A stretch of 64,000 bases of DNA, taken from contig NC_050475.1 of assembly GCF_013373865.1 (NCBI RefSeq), positions 14,171,821-14,235,820 of the forward strand. Reading direction: 5' to 3'. This DNA comes from Monomorium pharaonis (Eukaryota > Arthropoda > Insecta > Hymenoptera > Formicidae). Shown piece by piece: positions 47,330 through 59,612 of the stretch; position 1 is the stretch's first letter; each line of letters opens with the position of its first letter. The notes beneath the pieces are model-generated. The model was not told where the DNA came from and searched no databases. It saw nothing but the letters and a program-made list of their open reading frames with translations. The position numbers and the translations under genes are program-made.

Positions 47330-49077
47330 CCCAGATAGCACAGAACGTCCTCAGGATCATCCTGAATATGTCCCGGGATGTCCTGGATCTTGTCAGAATA
47401 TAATAGTTATTGTAAATATTATTGTAAATATTTTATATAAATATTTTATGTATAAATTTGATTTCTAAAGTAAGTTTAGAATGTTAGATTCTGTAATAGT
47501 ATTAATATAAATTAATTACAATTTTACTCGTGTCTTCAGGACATCCTTGGCATATCCTGAGGATACATGTATTTTAGCTGAAAACGTTATTCTTAAAATA
47601 TTGTATAAAAAGTTTCATTAGCTACAAAATGTCTGAAGATAAACTTAAATATGATGATTGTATAAATACCAGACATTTTAGATAACACAGAATGTTCTGA
47701 GAATATGATATCATAAAAGTCCTCAGGACATCTTAAGACAGTCCTTAGGCCCTTAGCAGAATGGCTGACTTACAATCTTAAGACACGGTTTATGGTTTAA
47801 ACCTTATATCTTGAAGCAACGCACAATAACTGTCTTGTGTCTTGTGTCTTAATGGCAATATTTTTTGCCTCTTTTTGTCGTCTTCGATATTATCATTAAG
47901 ACACAAGACACAAGACAGTCATTGTGCGTTGCTTCAAGACATAAAGTTTAAACCATAAAACATGTCTTAAGATTGTAAATCAGCCATTCTGCTAAGGCCC
48001 TTAGGACGTCCTAAGACAGTCCTCAGAACGTCCTAAAACAGTATTCAGGAACATCCTGGATGTATATTAATTTTTGAAAAAGACAGTAAATTAATATAGC
48101 AAGTGATAAATCTTTGAATATCGTACGTATTTCTAGAATGTATTGCAAAATCAAATGTATAAAAATGTCGACTTTGAAGTCAGATTGAATGTCTACACTT
48201 ACTGAAACAATGTGGCATATTAACAATATTAAAACAATATAAAAGATGACATTAAATAATTTTTTATTTTATTTTATACGAACGGAGCAAAAACAGTTTT
48301 TTTAATAAGTTATTCCACATGTTATTTCGCTCGCATATGTAAAAATTTAAAAAAACTGTAAAACTTTATATTTATTTATAAAAATATAAGTGAACTATAT
48401 ATGTTTTATCCTTCTGACAATATCTATCGTAATGATCTATAACAAATATGTATGCATAAACAAAAAGTACTCATGGATCATCGTGAAGCGTTAAGATGCG
48501 TATGGTCTTCGAAGTCAAGCAATGTCGGCGATAGTTGACACTTGGATGGATGACCGTTTTCTCGGGTCATAGATTAAACATGCTTTAACAGGTACGACCG
48601 TCGCTTGGCTGAATCATGTATAGTCTTCTTCCTCTTACAAAATTATCGTAGAAATAATTTGAACTTTTAATTTTTTGTTGAAAGTTTTTTCAATTCTCAA
48701 AAACTCTTAAAAATATTTAGAAATATTAAAAAATTTTCTAAATTAATCAGAATTTTTTTATTTTTTAAATTTTCTTGAGAAACGTTTCAATTCTTATAAA
48801 AATTGATACATTTATCAAAAATCCTAAAAAAAAAATCTAAAAAATCTGACAAAAAGTGGTCATTGTTTGCTATTCCTGAGAGTGTCCTGAGGAAATCCTA
48901 TGGTATCTACGGTGGACAGTCCTGGATGTCCTGAGGACTAAAAAGTGGCGTTTGTTTGTTATTCCTCAGGATGTCCTGAGAACGTCCCGGGATAAAATCA
49001 GGACATCCTCAGGATATCTACGAAGTCTGTCCTGGACCTCCTAAGGACGTCATAAGGATGTCCGTGTGCTATCTGGG
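47330..49077. mobile_element. CCCAGATAGCAC element with AGGACGTCCT words, 2-bp AA duplication
   Basis: Ends CCCAGATAGCACAGAACGTC and TCCGTGTGCTATCTGGG. AA on both flanks. Words such as CCTCAGGACATCC, AGGACGTCCT and TCCTGAGGA fill both ends. An inner palindrome occupies 47746-48003 (arms around GCAGAATGGCTGACTTACAA / AATCAGCCATTCTGC). A 5S-like module is at 48509-48575. Confidence 0.82.
48509..48575 (+). repeat. 5S rRNA-derived sequence (SINE3-like)
   Basis: GAAGTCAAGCAATGTCGGCG followed by ATAGTTGACACTTGGATGGA and TGACCG. This follows the order of the 5S internal control region (AAGCA..GTCGGGC, AGTACTTGGATGGG, GACCG). It is partial and diverged, so it is not a functional 5S gene. It lies within the CCCAGATAGCAC element. 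Confidence 0.7.
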
Positions 49078-49495
49078 AACTTAAGTAATTTATAACAGTT
49101 ATGTAATTGTATTATTTTACATTTAAATTATATTTTTATGTTAAAATACATACGGAATCACAGTTTCATTGTCACAGTTTTCAGTTACATTGCACTCTTT
49201 GAGTGTAAAATAAGGGTTGGAGTGAAAGAGTGGCTCTAAGAATCGTTTGTTTCGTGGCCCTCGAAAACGGACTTGAATTTTGTTTTAAACGAGAGTTTAT
49301 GATAAGACATTAATTCTTTAAAAGTTTTTTATTAAGCCTACTTTTAATTGTTAAGTTATGAGGCCTTAAAGTTGCTGTTATATGCCATTAGCCTTGTGGG
49401 CAAATGTCATAAATAAGTAATTGATACGTTTTATGATACCTTTGTTATATATAAATGAATTATATACATGTGTGTAGAAGTTTTTCATATATGTG

Positions 49496-49811
49496 TTATG
49501 GTCAAACCCCGTTGCGCGGGCGTTCCTAGGATTGACTGGTCAATGCGCGGAATAACCAAGCGTTTTGGTCAAAGCCCGAAATAGTTTTGTATTTTGGCCT
49601 TTGACTGATATGTTTTTAGTCCATCCTAGGAGTGACTAATATGGCTGGTCAAAGCTAAAAACTGAAAAAATCGCTTTGGACTTTGACCAAAACGCTATCA
49701 GTCAAAGGCCGAAATACAAAACTATTTCGGGCTTTGACCAAAACGCTTGATTATTCCGCGCATTGACAAGTCAATCCTAGGAACGCCCGCACAACGGGGT
49801 TTGACTATAAC
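49496..49811. mobile_element. Palindromic MITE with GGTCAAACCCCGTTG ends, copy 1
   Basis: Inverted arms GGTCAAACCCCGTTGCGCGG and GCGTTCCTAGGATTGACTGG pair with their complements at 49735-49806, around a GCTTTGACCAAAACGC.. middle. About 316 bp. Confidence 0.8.
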
Positions 49812-49817
49812 ATCTAT

Positions 49818-50344
<527 letters not shown>

Positions 50345-50474
50345 ACATTTGAAATTCGCGAATTTTTTTCATGGCTTGTGCTAGACAACAACGCATTCGT
50401 GCCGTGAATCGCTCACGAATAGCATACAGATTAGAACACCTGCAAGGCGCATAGCGGGTTTAGACGGCGTTATT

Positions 50475-50722
50475 GTAATCATACCTAGGATTGACTGGTC
50501 AATGCGCGAAATAACCAAGCGTTTTGGTCAAAGTCCGAAGTTATTTTTTCAGTTTCTAGCTTTGACCAGTCACTGTTAGTCACTCCTAGGATGGACTAAA
50601 AACATATCAGTCAAAGGCCGAAATACAAAACTATTTCGGGCTTTGACCAAAACGCTTTGTTATTCTGCGCATTGACCAGTCAATCCTAGAAACGCCCGCG
50701 CAACGGGGTTTGACCATAACAT
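50475..50722. mobile_element. Palindromic MITE with GGTCAAACCCCGTTG ends, copy 2
   Basis: Right end complete (GCGCAACGGGGTTTGACCAT). The left end lacks the outermost 25 bp or so and starts at ACCTAGGATTGACTGG. Confidence 0.75.
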
Positions 50723-50739
50723 ATGTATGACTATACAGG

Positions 50740-51440
50740 GTGTTACTAAATTGGCGCTCACTAAATATACAAAGTTATTTTTTATAAGAATCTGAGCCGA
50801 ATAATCCTGAACTATTTTTTTCTATAATGTTTAATGAAGCGATAATTATTAATTAAAGTTAATCCAATCAATGCCGAATGTTTAACCCTGTCATGGCTGG
50901 TTTTTGTAAATATTGTTTTTATACAATTTACATGTTATTATAAGTTTTTGGGATCGCTGATTACAAATCTGCAGTCAAAATTTTAAAATAAAAAATGGCG
51001 GATCCAATATGACAGACAAAAATACTTTTTTCCATTGTTACTTATTTCTTAGGACTCCATTCCATGCTTTAAAAATTCCAAGAAATGTGAATAAAAGTAC
51101 AGATCTGAGAAATGAATAGTTTCAATAAAATTCAAGAAACTTTAACATATTTGCCATTGTAATTTAAAATTTTGACAATATTTTATTTCTTATTCACTAT
51201 TCTGAATTTGAAAATTTAGGCTATGGATACGTAATCAGCAATCTCAAAACTTTTAAAAAATAAGTTTTGATCCAATTACATCAAATTTCATTCTTTTGCC
51301 CATCATATTGGATCCGCCATTTTTTATTTTAAAACTTTCACTACGGATTCATAATCAGCGATCCCGAAAATCCCTGTTGTGAGTGAGACGCGAAAAAAAA
51401 GGAGAGAGAAGTTCTACACCGTGCGGTGCTGGCGAGCCAA
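50740..51440. repeat. Diverged tandem repeat with GGATCC..CCAT words
   Basis: After a possible transposon end at 50737 (ACAGGGTGTTACTAAATTGG), 50930-51375 has units like those at 22110-22575 (TTTTGGGATCGCTGATTACA, AAAATGGCGGATCCAATATG). Confidence 0.5.
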
Positions 51441-51969
51441 CCCAGGTAGCAAGCCCACGTCATTTTGACGTCCCAAAATGGTCATATCTGGTCATATGTC
51501 GTCAAAATGGCCATTTTTTTACATGGCCTAAAATTGACGTCATAATGTGACGTCATTTCGAAATCATATTTCAGTCATGATCTGACGATTATTTTCCCAG
51601 ACAGCACGCATCCAAGATCGGGACATAAAGACGTCATTAAGACGTATTTTAGACAGCATGGTCTAAAGTGGTGTCTACAATGAGATTTAAGGCGTAAGGC
51701 ATAAGTATATTATATAAGCATATTATATTCAACTTTAAGAAAACTTTTTTAAGAAAACATTTAGATATCTTAGAAATGATGTCAAAATGATAACATTTAT
51801 CAGAGACGTCTACTAAGAACGGTCTTTGAGATATCTCATTGAAAATGTTATCCTTATGATATCAGCTAAACGATATCAACTTATTGTCTCATAAAAGATA
51901 TCACAATGCTGTTCGATTTTTGAGTCGTCCATGCGCGTCGTAGTTGACTAAGAAATCAGACAACACTAT

Positions 51970-52072
51970 GGCTGCGTTCCGATATTCACTGCCAGTATTG
52001 AAAATCGATCTATAGTTTACGTCACATATACTGTAGATTTTCAGTACTGACAGTAAATATCGGTACGCAGCA
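51970..52072. mobile_element. 103-bp hairpin MITE with TAT duplication and empty-site paralogue
   Basis: Arms GCTGCGTTCCGATATTCACT and GCCAGTATTGAAAATC pair with the right half. Flanked by TAT (51967-51969 and 52073-52075). The same sequence without it is at 44195-44220 (CAACACTATAACATTCTG). Confidence 0.85.
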
Positions 52073-52503
52073 TATAACATCCTGAATGAGAGATATTAAA
52101 AAAAATTATCATAAAGATAATGTTTCCAAAAATAACGGTTTGTCTACAATTACTGCGCACAAAAAATGCACAAAATCTAAATTCATCATGTACTGTACAA
52201 AAACAGGATAATAAATGTACTATAATTTTTCTTAGAATGTATGATCTATATAGTTAACTATCTAATTAACCATTTGGACGCTTCGAAGTATTAGTGCTAA
52301 ATAGATCGCAATTTCCATCAAATTATTAAAGTTATGGAAAAAGATAAATTTAACAGTGAAATTAATAAGTAAATAAATTAATGCTATTTATTTTTAATGT
52401 TTTGCAAAATTTAATTGCTTTTACAAAAAATAATATAATTGCGTCAGTTTATAACATATAGGTATATGTAGACAATAACAAGTACCCATATCGATGAGTC
52501 AAA

Positions 52504-52570
52504 TTGGCGTAGCAGATAGAGAACAAGGTTCGTAATCCTAAGGTCTCGGGTTCAAACCTACCAGCAGCAA
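52504..52570 (+). repeat. tRNA-like module, copy 4
   Basis: TTGGCGTAGCAGATAGAGAA then GGGTTCAAACCTACC. Same 3' AT-rich tract as the other copies. Confidence 0.6.
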
Positions 52571-53057
52571 GTAAGAATAAAATAAAATAATATAATTTAA
52601 ATTTAATTAATAAAAAAATAATTAATAAAAATTTCTTCTAAATTTGGTATGTGCTGTTGATAAAAATAATTTTAAAAAAATGAAATTTTTATTTTATTTT
52701 ATTTTTCTCTACTTGCAGTTTAAAGATATCCGATTTAAGAAATCTTTTAGATATCAGTTTCATGATATCTTTCTTTTCTCAAAAAACGATTAATTAGTTA
52801 ACATTGTGACATTATAATATTATCTTTTAGAAGTCTCTTTATGTTATATTCAGAAACAGGATAATTTAAGAGATTTTTTTGACTACATATTGTTCACGTC
52901 ATTCCATGACGTCAAAATACGGTACATTTCATGACGTCAGAAATTTGTGACATTCGACCGTCATTTTAACGTCATAAGGACGTCATTTCGTGACGTTAAG
53001 AATAGTCAGTAAATGACCATTTTGGGACATCAAAATAACGTGAGCTTGCTACCTGGG

Positions 53058-53997
53058 AATCGGCCCGTGTTCCGGCGTTCAAACTAAACGCGTGCCAAAT
53101 TCGAACGCGTGAACGAGAACAAAACCGTTTTTGGGCCGCTACTAAAAATTTCTAAATTCATGTATTTACTCTCTACATTTATGCAAAGTTTCATTACAAT
53201 TTGAATTTTCGAGTTCGCGAGGTTTTTTTGTCAGTAATAAATATTAATTCTTCAAAAATAAAAGAGTTCCGATGCTCGAAACCTAAAAACCTAGAATTTA
53301 GAAGCCTAAAACCTTTGGTCAAAAAATACTTTTTAAGGTTGTAATCAAGCTTAGAGCTATTCATGAGGCTTTATTATGTTAGTCCTCTTAATTGGGATGA
53401 ATTCGGATTACCTGAAACTTAGGAATATCCAAAATTCAGTTTCAAAGCCTGAAAGCCTAAAATGTGAGTATTCAGTAAAAAAATGCTATTTGAAATCGTA
53501 ATTGTGCTCAGAGATTTTGATGAGGCTTTTTTTTTAGATTAGTCAATTTGGATGAATTTCGAATATTCAGATTCTACAAATCTAAAATCTAAGGATCTAA
53601 CACTAAAGAACCTAACACCTATTTTATCAATTGAGAATCCAAAACCTAAGAAACTAACACTCAAGAACCCAACACTTATTGTTAGAAACCTATTATAAGA
53701 CTAAAAACATTATGTTTTATTTTGAATGCAAAGTATTATTTTTTTGTTTTGTTCATCGAGTATGTGCCCAGCGACGACGAGATCATATGGCGACAATACT
53801 CTCTCCATAACAATATTCTCTTCCCCAATTGAATGTCGCTATGTTGATAAAGTTGATGAAGACAAAAATTAACACGCAGACATGATTTGCTGTTTCTCCT
53901 TTAATCCTGTAAATCTGCTGTTAAAACTTTTAATATTTATAAGAAGTAATAATTATTGCCAATTTAATATTGCTCAGTATTACAATTTTATAAGGAC
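53058..53997. other. No gene recognised
   Basis: AT-rich. 53275-53700 has loose repeats of AACCTAAAACCTAAGAA-like words. Confidence 0.5.
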
Positions 53998-55980
53998 CCC
54001 AGCAAACACAGTTACATAACATCAATGTTGGCACAATAAAACGGGAAGTAACACGCAATATCCCAGTTAGCAAAATGACGCAAACTTTGCGCGAAGTTTG
54101 CCGCAAACTCGAGCAAACCTTTGCAACAAAATTACGACAAGGTGTGTCCGCATTAAGCTTAGCTTTTGCTGGCAAGGCTTGTTGTAAATAGTATGACGCA
54201 TATTTTATGCAAATAACAGGGTAAAATTTACTAGTAAAGCATAACAACAAATTTACAGCAAGAACAAGGCAAACCTTGCTGTACACAATATGATAGCAAA
54301 TTTGTGGCAAGAATAGAGCAAACCTTGCTGTACATAGCATGATAGCAAATTTGTGGCAAAAACAAGGCAAACCTTGCTATGCACAATATGATAGCAAATT
54401 TGTGGCAAGAACAGGACAAATATTGTCAAAATTTAGATCAACAAAAATGATTATTAGACTGAAATATTAGACTGATTAGTCCAATATCAAATGTGAATGG
54501 TGCAATCGTACTTGGTTCTCTGTTCTCAACGAGCCCCTTTTATTAATCCAGTAGGTAAATCTTTTTCACGAGAAATGCGCCATCTCGAGATAGATAGTAA
54601 AGTCAGAAATAAAGTTTAAAACTCGATAATGCAACCCCGTTATTTGCATAAAATGTGCGTCATACTATTTGCAACAAGCCTTGCCAACAAAAACTAAGCT
54701 GTTTATGGACACATCTTGTCGCAATTTTGTTGCGAAAGTATGCTCGGCAAGTTTTATTTTGTTCTTGCTACTAATTTGCTGTTATTCTGTGCTTAACAAG
54801 ATTTCCTGTTTCTGTCATAAATTTATTGTCATGTCGTGTAGCAAGGTTTGCTCTGTTATTTGCTTAAATTTTGCATTTTATCGTGTCGGAACAAATCTTG
54901 TAATTTCTATACGTAATATTTATGTACAAGTCTTTCTCTGTTATTTGCAAAATCGTGTGATGAAAACTTTTGCCGTAAATTTGCTTGAAACTTTTAGAAA
55001 ACAAAGCAACAGACAATTACTTGTCATAAAATTGTTGTCAAAATTGAAACATTCCTTGCTGTAAAGCTTTCACGATATGTGATTTTAACAGGCCTGGCTA
55101 GCTGGGATAATATGTGCGTTACATGTAACGTCTATGTTAATTGTAATTTCCCACTCATACAATGTTATAGTTATATTATATAAATATAACATGTAACTGA
55201 GATAAAACATAAATGTTACGACACAATTATATTTTAATTATATAACTGTAATCTTATATTGAGATTAATGGTTTTATTAAATTTGCTATAAATTTGCAGA
55301 CTAACCTCAATCTTGCAAACTGAATATCTGGAATGATCAATTACATATTATTGAAAATGTAACAAAATATAGCTGTACAATATTTTCTACTGACAAATTG
55401 TAAATTTAGTACAAAATTTAATGGAAAAATAAAAAGGATTGCCTCGAATAAAATAGATCTTGTGTCTCATGCAGCAAGACACAGCGACAAGACTTCCTTG
55501 GGCTTGGTGGATGGTCTGGATCGCGCTGAAACTCAGAATCGTTGCACCGTCGCGTTAATCACGATCACACTTAACAATTAAGTCAGCACCGCTCGAGTAC
55601 ACCGGTACCATCAGACTCGTTCTGCCAGAACACCGGCAGCGGATATGTATCGCGTCACGAAACGGTACTGCCAAAAGCTTTCTCGCGTAATTTAAATATA
55701 ATATCAATATAATAGATCTGTATTGCGCAATACGAATATTATATAAAATATTATATAATATCAATATAACTTCAATATAAAATTCGTTATATAAGTGTTG
55801 TTATGTTACTATTATTTCAATATTGCGAATAAATAACAAAAAAATGTAAAAATTAATATAAAACCGTTATATTGTACTCGGATAACAATCTAGATTGCAT
55901 TAACATGATTGTAAAGTAACATTTGTTATCTCACATGTTACTTCTGTGCAATGTTGCGTCTATATTCTGTGTTTGCTGGG
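53998..55980. mobile_element. CCCAGCAAACACAG element with GTTACATGTAAC words, nested MITE inside
   Basis: Ends CCCAGCAAACACAG and CTGTGTTTGCTGGG. The 2-bp duplication AC is on both flanks (53996-53997 and 55981-55982). Interior words GTTACATGTAAC and TATAACATGTAAC. Interrupted by 54062-55106. No gene; 55440-55760 contains a GC-richer patch I cannot assign. Confidence 0.75.
54062..55106. mobile_element. CCCAGTTAGC-ended MITE, copy 2, 2-bp AT duplication
   Basis: Nearly identical to 28034-29081, with only scattered substitutions. Flanked by AT on both sides (54060-54061 and 55107-55108). The GGCAAACCTTGCTGTACA word array is at 54260-54415. Confidence 0.85.
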
Positions 55981-56296
55981 ACTCCTTTAAAGGCGATATT
56001 TAATTGGGTACAAAAATTTAGCATAACAAGCAGTCTATATATCTATCGCCTTTTTTATTTAATTCAATTAATAATGAAAAAGTGTAAAATAGACCATGTG
56101 ATCCAAGTTAACGATGAATTTCAAGCCGTTCCAGTTAATTGTTCAGATTAAATATAGTATTAAAATTTATTGTACTTTCTTTTGTATTTGTAGATATACG
56201 GACATTAAATAATACATTTCAATTGTTGCTTGTGATCAAGCAATATCTTACAAAGTTTTTCAGAAGATATATAATTAAATAATGAAAACTGTAATA

Positions 56297-58067
56297 ACAC
56301 AGGCACACACAAAAAAAGGTTGGTCCAGCGGACTAGACTAGTCAATCCTTATGCATTTTGACCCGCTAAATTCAAATTCAAGGTCAGAATTGTAAAGTTA
56401 GCTCGTATTTCCTAACCTCAAAAAAATATTTTTTTAAATATTGATCCGGCGGACCAGACTAGTCCAAGGTCAGAATTGCTGAATTGGCTCATTTTTTCCT
56501 AACCTCAAGAAAACACCTTGTAAAAGCAGTTTGGATCACAAATGTATAATCCGGAGCATGCGGGCTTGCGTAACCACATTACCCGAGAAATTCAATACGT
56601 ATGATAAGTCTAAGCTTCTGTGAATGAATAGCGTAGAAAATTCACTCCCTTTTTCTATTATATCTAATTCTTTTATTCTCGAAGTTTCTGTGCAATGGCT
56701 TTCTCTTACGTTCCTTCCCTTTCACAGAGACATCCCGTTTGAGTGTCCAGCAGAAATCAGCCATCATATTCACATCCCACTTGCCTTGATATTGATACTT
56801 TAGCTCTTTGATGTCTTGATGAAATCTTTCTCCCTGTTTTTCACTATGATCACTTAGATTTTCTGGGAAGTAGTCAATATGAGAATTCAAGAAATGCAAC
56901 TTAAGATTCATTAAGCAACCTAGTTTTCTATAGTTTTCCATTATTTCTGCCACTCTTTCTCTGTAATCTTGATTTTTGTGGTTTTCTAGAAAATTTTCTG
57001 TGACACCTTTGAAACCCAGCCATGCTGCTCTCTCATCTTTATTCATTTTGGTGACAAAATTGTCGTCTTTCAACATTTTAGGTAATTGAGGTCCATCGAA
57101 AATTCCTTCTTGCAATTTTGCATCAAAGATGTTAGAAAATCTTTCTTGTAGATACTGATAGCATTCACCTTTTTTTATTTAGAGCTTTTACTTATTGTTT
57201 CATGAGTCCTAACTTAGTGAAGAGATCGAAGAACTTTTGAAGGTTCAACTAACGATTCATTTATAATGTTTTTAGACCCAGGTTGCACAAATGTTTTTGT
57301 CGGTCATTATTTTCTTATGTAATGGTTCGTTCGATCTCTACTATCTCATTCACATAGGAAACATGGATTTTTTGTGTAACCTGATTGTTGACCCAATAAT
57401 ATGGTGAGAATTTTTAGATCCTTACTAATTTGCTATGTTCTGTGTATTTAATTTTTTTAAGAACTGTTTTCAGGTTTGTGTATTCTTCTTTTATCACTAC
57501 TGAGTGCGTTACAGAAATGGAAGCATATACATTAGTATTGTGCAGCAACACTGCTTTCAAGCTTTTCTTAGAAGAATCTATGAATAGTCTCCACTCAACA
57601 GACTTGTAACATCCAGGTTTCAGTTTGTTCGTTAATCCAAACCTTCGAGAATAAAAGAGTTATATATAATGAAAATAGGGAATTAATTTTCTACCCTGTT
57701 TATTCACAGAAGCTCAGACTTGTCATACGTATTGAATTATCCCCGGGTAATGTGGTTACGCAAGCCTGCACGTTCCGGATTATACATTTGTGATCCAAAT
57801 TGCTTTTACAAGGTGTTTTTTTAAGGTTAGGAAAAAATGAGCCAATTCAACAATTCTGACCTTGGATTTGGATTTAGGAGGTCAAAATACATAAGGATTG
57901 ACTAGTCTGTTCAACCAGGACCAACTTTTAACAAAAATTTTTTTTTAAGTTAGAAAATACGAGCTAACTTTGCAATTCTGACTTTGATTCGAATTCAGCG
58001 GGTCAAAATACACAAGGATTGACTAGTCTAGTCCGCCGGACCAACCACTTTTTTTGTGTGCCTGTGT
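56297..58067 (-). mobile_element. Gene-bearing DNA element with about 400-bp inverted repeats
   Basis: Starts ACACAGGCACACAC and ends GTGTGCCTGTGT. The inverted repeats run inward through CGGACTAGACTAGTCAATCC, GGATCACAAATGTATAATCC, GCTTGCGTAACCACATTACC and CTAATTCTTTTATTCTCGAAG on both sides (to about 56682 and 57640). Between them lies the broken gene. Terminal fragments of this family also occur at 22775, 33237 and 46283. The superfamily is not known to me. Confidence 0.8.
56642..57649 (-). pseudogene. Conserved uncharacterised TE-borne gene (FLCE...GERFHQDI), broken
   Basis: On the minus strand: RRFGLTNKLKPGCYKSVEWR, LFIDSSKKSLKAVLLHNTNV and KKIKYTEHSKLVRDLKILTI, then GYTKNPCFLCE (C-x2-C), then after stops LGLMKQ, and from 57115 a long clean frame with AAWLGFKGVTENFLENHKNQ, NLKLHFLNSHIDYFPENLSD, EKQGERFHQDIKELKYQYQG and KWDVNMMADFCWTLKRDV. 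I recall this protein type as recurrent and unnamed in insect and other invertebrate genomes, and I assign no function. At least three stops (after FLCE, in the following MTDRK-like stretch, and after LMKQ) and one frameshift (near 57170) make it a pseudogene. Its C-terminal codons overlap the inner end of the inverted repeat. Confidence 0.75.
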
Positions 58068-58077
58068 AATTAAATAT

Positions 58078-59416
58078 CCTACATAGAAACAAAACAACCA
58101 ATGGACGTCTATTGAACGTCTGTCATAGAAGTTTGAAACTTCCAGTGGACGTCCATTGGACATCCAATACAGAGCCATTGAAAATCCAAAGTTCCACATT
58201 GCATATGTCTACTGAACCTCCATTGGACGTCGTCAAGGATGTCTACTGGACGTTTTGTGGATCGTTGATGGGGGCTTCATGGAGCCTCGATGGACGTTTG
58301 ACGGATGTTTCGTGGATCATTGCGTATAAAAAAATGTATTCTTAACAAAATGCAAAAGTGCCTTTAGTCAAGAATATTTTATGTTTAAAATAGTGTTGAG
58401 TATAAATATTTCTTAATTAAATGTATTATTATGTTTTCTATAGATATTTTTTTAAACATTTTTTTTAAATAAAAGTTTTTATTTTGTCCTTCTCATTTTT
58501 ATTAATTTTTTTTACAGACAGATATAGTTTATCAATCTTATATTATATGTCGATGGCGAAATCTTACTTCCTTCTGCGCTCTTGACAAGCCCCTTTTATT
58601 CACCTAAAAAGTGCATTTTATTCACAAGAAACACACGCCACTACCGCGGGTAGTGAAGGTTTTACAGAGCCTCGATGGATGATTGACGGACGATTTGTGG
58701 ATCATTAGTAGAGGAGCCTCGATTCCACAAAACGTCAGTCAGTCGTCCATCGAGGCTCCGTGAAGCCTCTATCAATGATCCATGAAACATCCGTCAGTCG
58801 TCCATCGAGACTTCGTTAAATCTCTTTAAATTATTCGCGTAATGTATAATGGATATCTTTTAAGATGTTTGACAGAAATTTATAGAGGTAAGATGGATCA
58901 TCTACCCCGATAAAAATATTTTGCGAACATTGCACAATAATGACATTAAAGATTGTGCTAAGATATTTCGCCATAACGCAACAGTTTTGTCAGAATATAA
59001 TTCTTAAATAATATTTGTTAAAGATTAGACAAATATTGAAACATAAATATTTTGCAATTATTTTAGCATTTAAAATTATCACATTATAATCTTTACATAT
59101 CATTTCAAAATTTAATTGCGCAAACATTTATTAATGTTTTATAAAAGGTTAATGTTTCTACATCTATTTTCTCAACTATGCCCTCATAATGACGGATTAT
59201 AAAATTTTTTACAATATTTTGTCATACAATTTTATCAATCTTTTCCTATCGGGGTATCTGACTGTCACCATGGAATTAAATATCCCATAGAGCTATGGAA
59301 GTTTAGTGGATCTCTAATGAACGTCTATCTAACTTCCATCATGGAAGTAAACATAGATCTATGGAAGTTTAGTGGACGTCCATTGGACGTCTACTGGATG
59401 CCAATTTTTATGTGGG
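58078..59416. mobile_element. CCCACATAGAAA element with GTCCATTGGAC words, 9-bp duplication
   Basis: Ends CCTACATAGAAAC and CCAATTTTTATGTGGG. The flanks ATTAAATAT (58069-58077) and ATTAAATGT (59417-59425) match at 8 of 9 positions. Words GGACGTCCATTGGACATCC, TTCCATCATGGAAG and GAGGCTCCGTGAAGCCTC. The AT-rich middle (58330-58640 and 58840-59260) has no gene. Confidence 0.75.
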
Positions 59417-59612
59417 ATTAAATGTCACATAATAAATTTACGTTACTAGATGCGTTTTTATCTTTCTTTTATGTCTTTGCGAGTAATCTAGAAGCTACAA
59501 AATGAAAAGAATGGGAATGATTGTCTCGAAAATCGACCAAAAAATACAACCCGTCCGTAAGCTTGTTTTAAGCAAGTAAATTAAACTTTTTATATCTGAA
59601 GGACAAATATAC

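Larger units (their letters stand above)
51441..53057. mobile_element. CCCAGGTAGC element (TGACGTCA words), 2-bp AA duplication, with nested MITE
   Basis: Ends CCCAGGTAGCAAGCCCACGT and AACGTGAGCTTGCTACCTGG plus G. AA on both flanks (51439-51440 and 53058-53059). Opposite orientation to 44476-45619. It carries a tRNA-like module (52504-52570) and a 103-bp MITE (51970-52072). A second CCCAG end (CCCAGACAGCACGC) lies inside at 51597, so it may be an element within an element. Confidence 0.82.

Noticed and set aside
48509..48575. Functional 5S rRNA gene
   Set aside because: Only about half of the gene is present and it is diverged.
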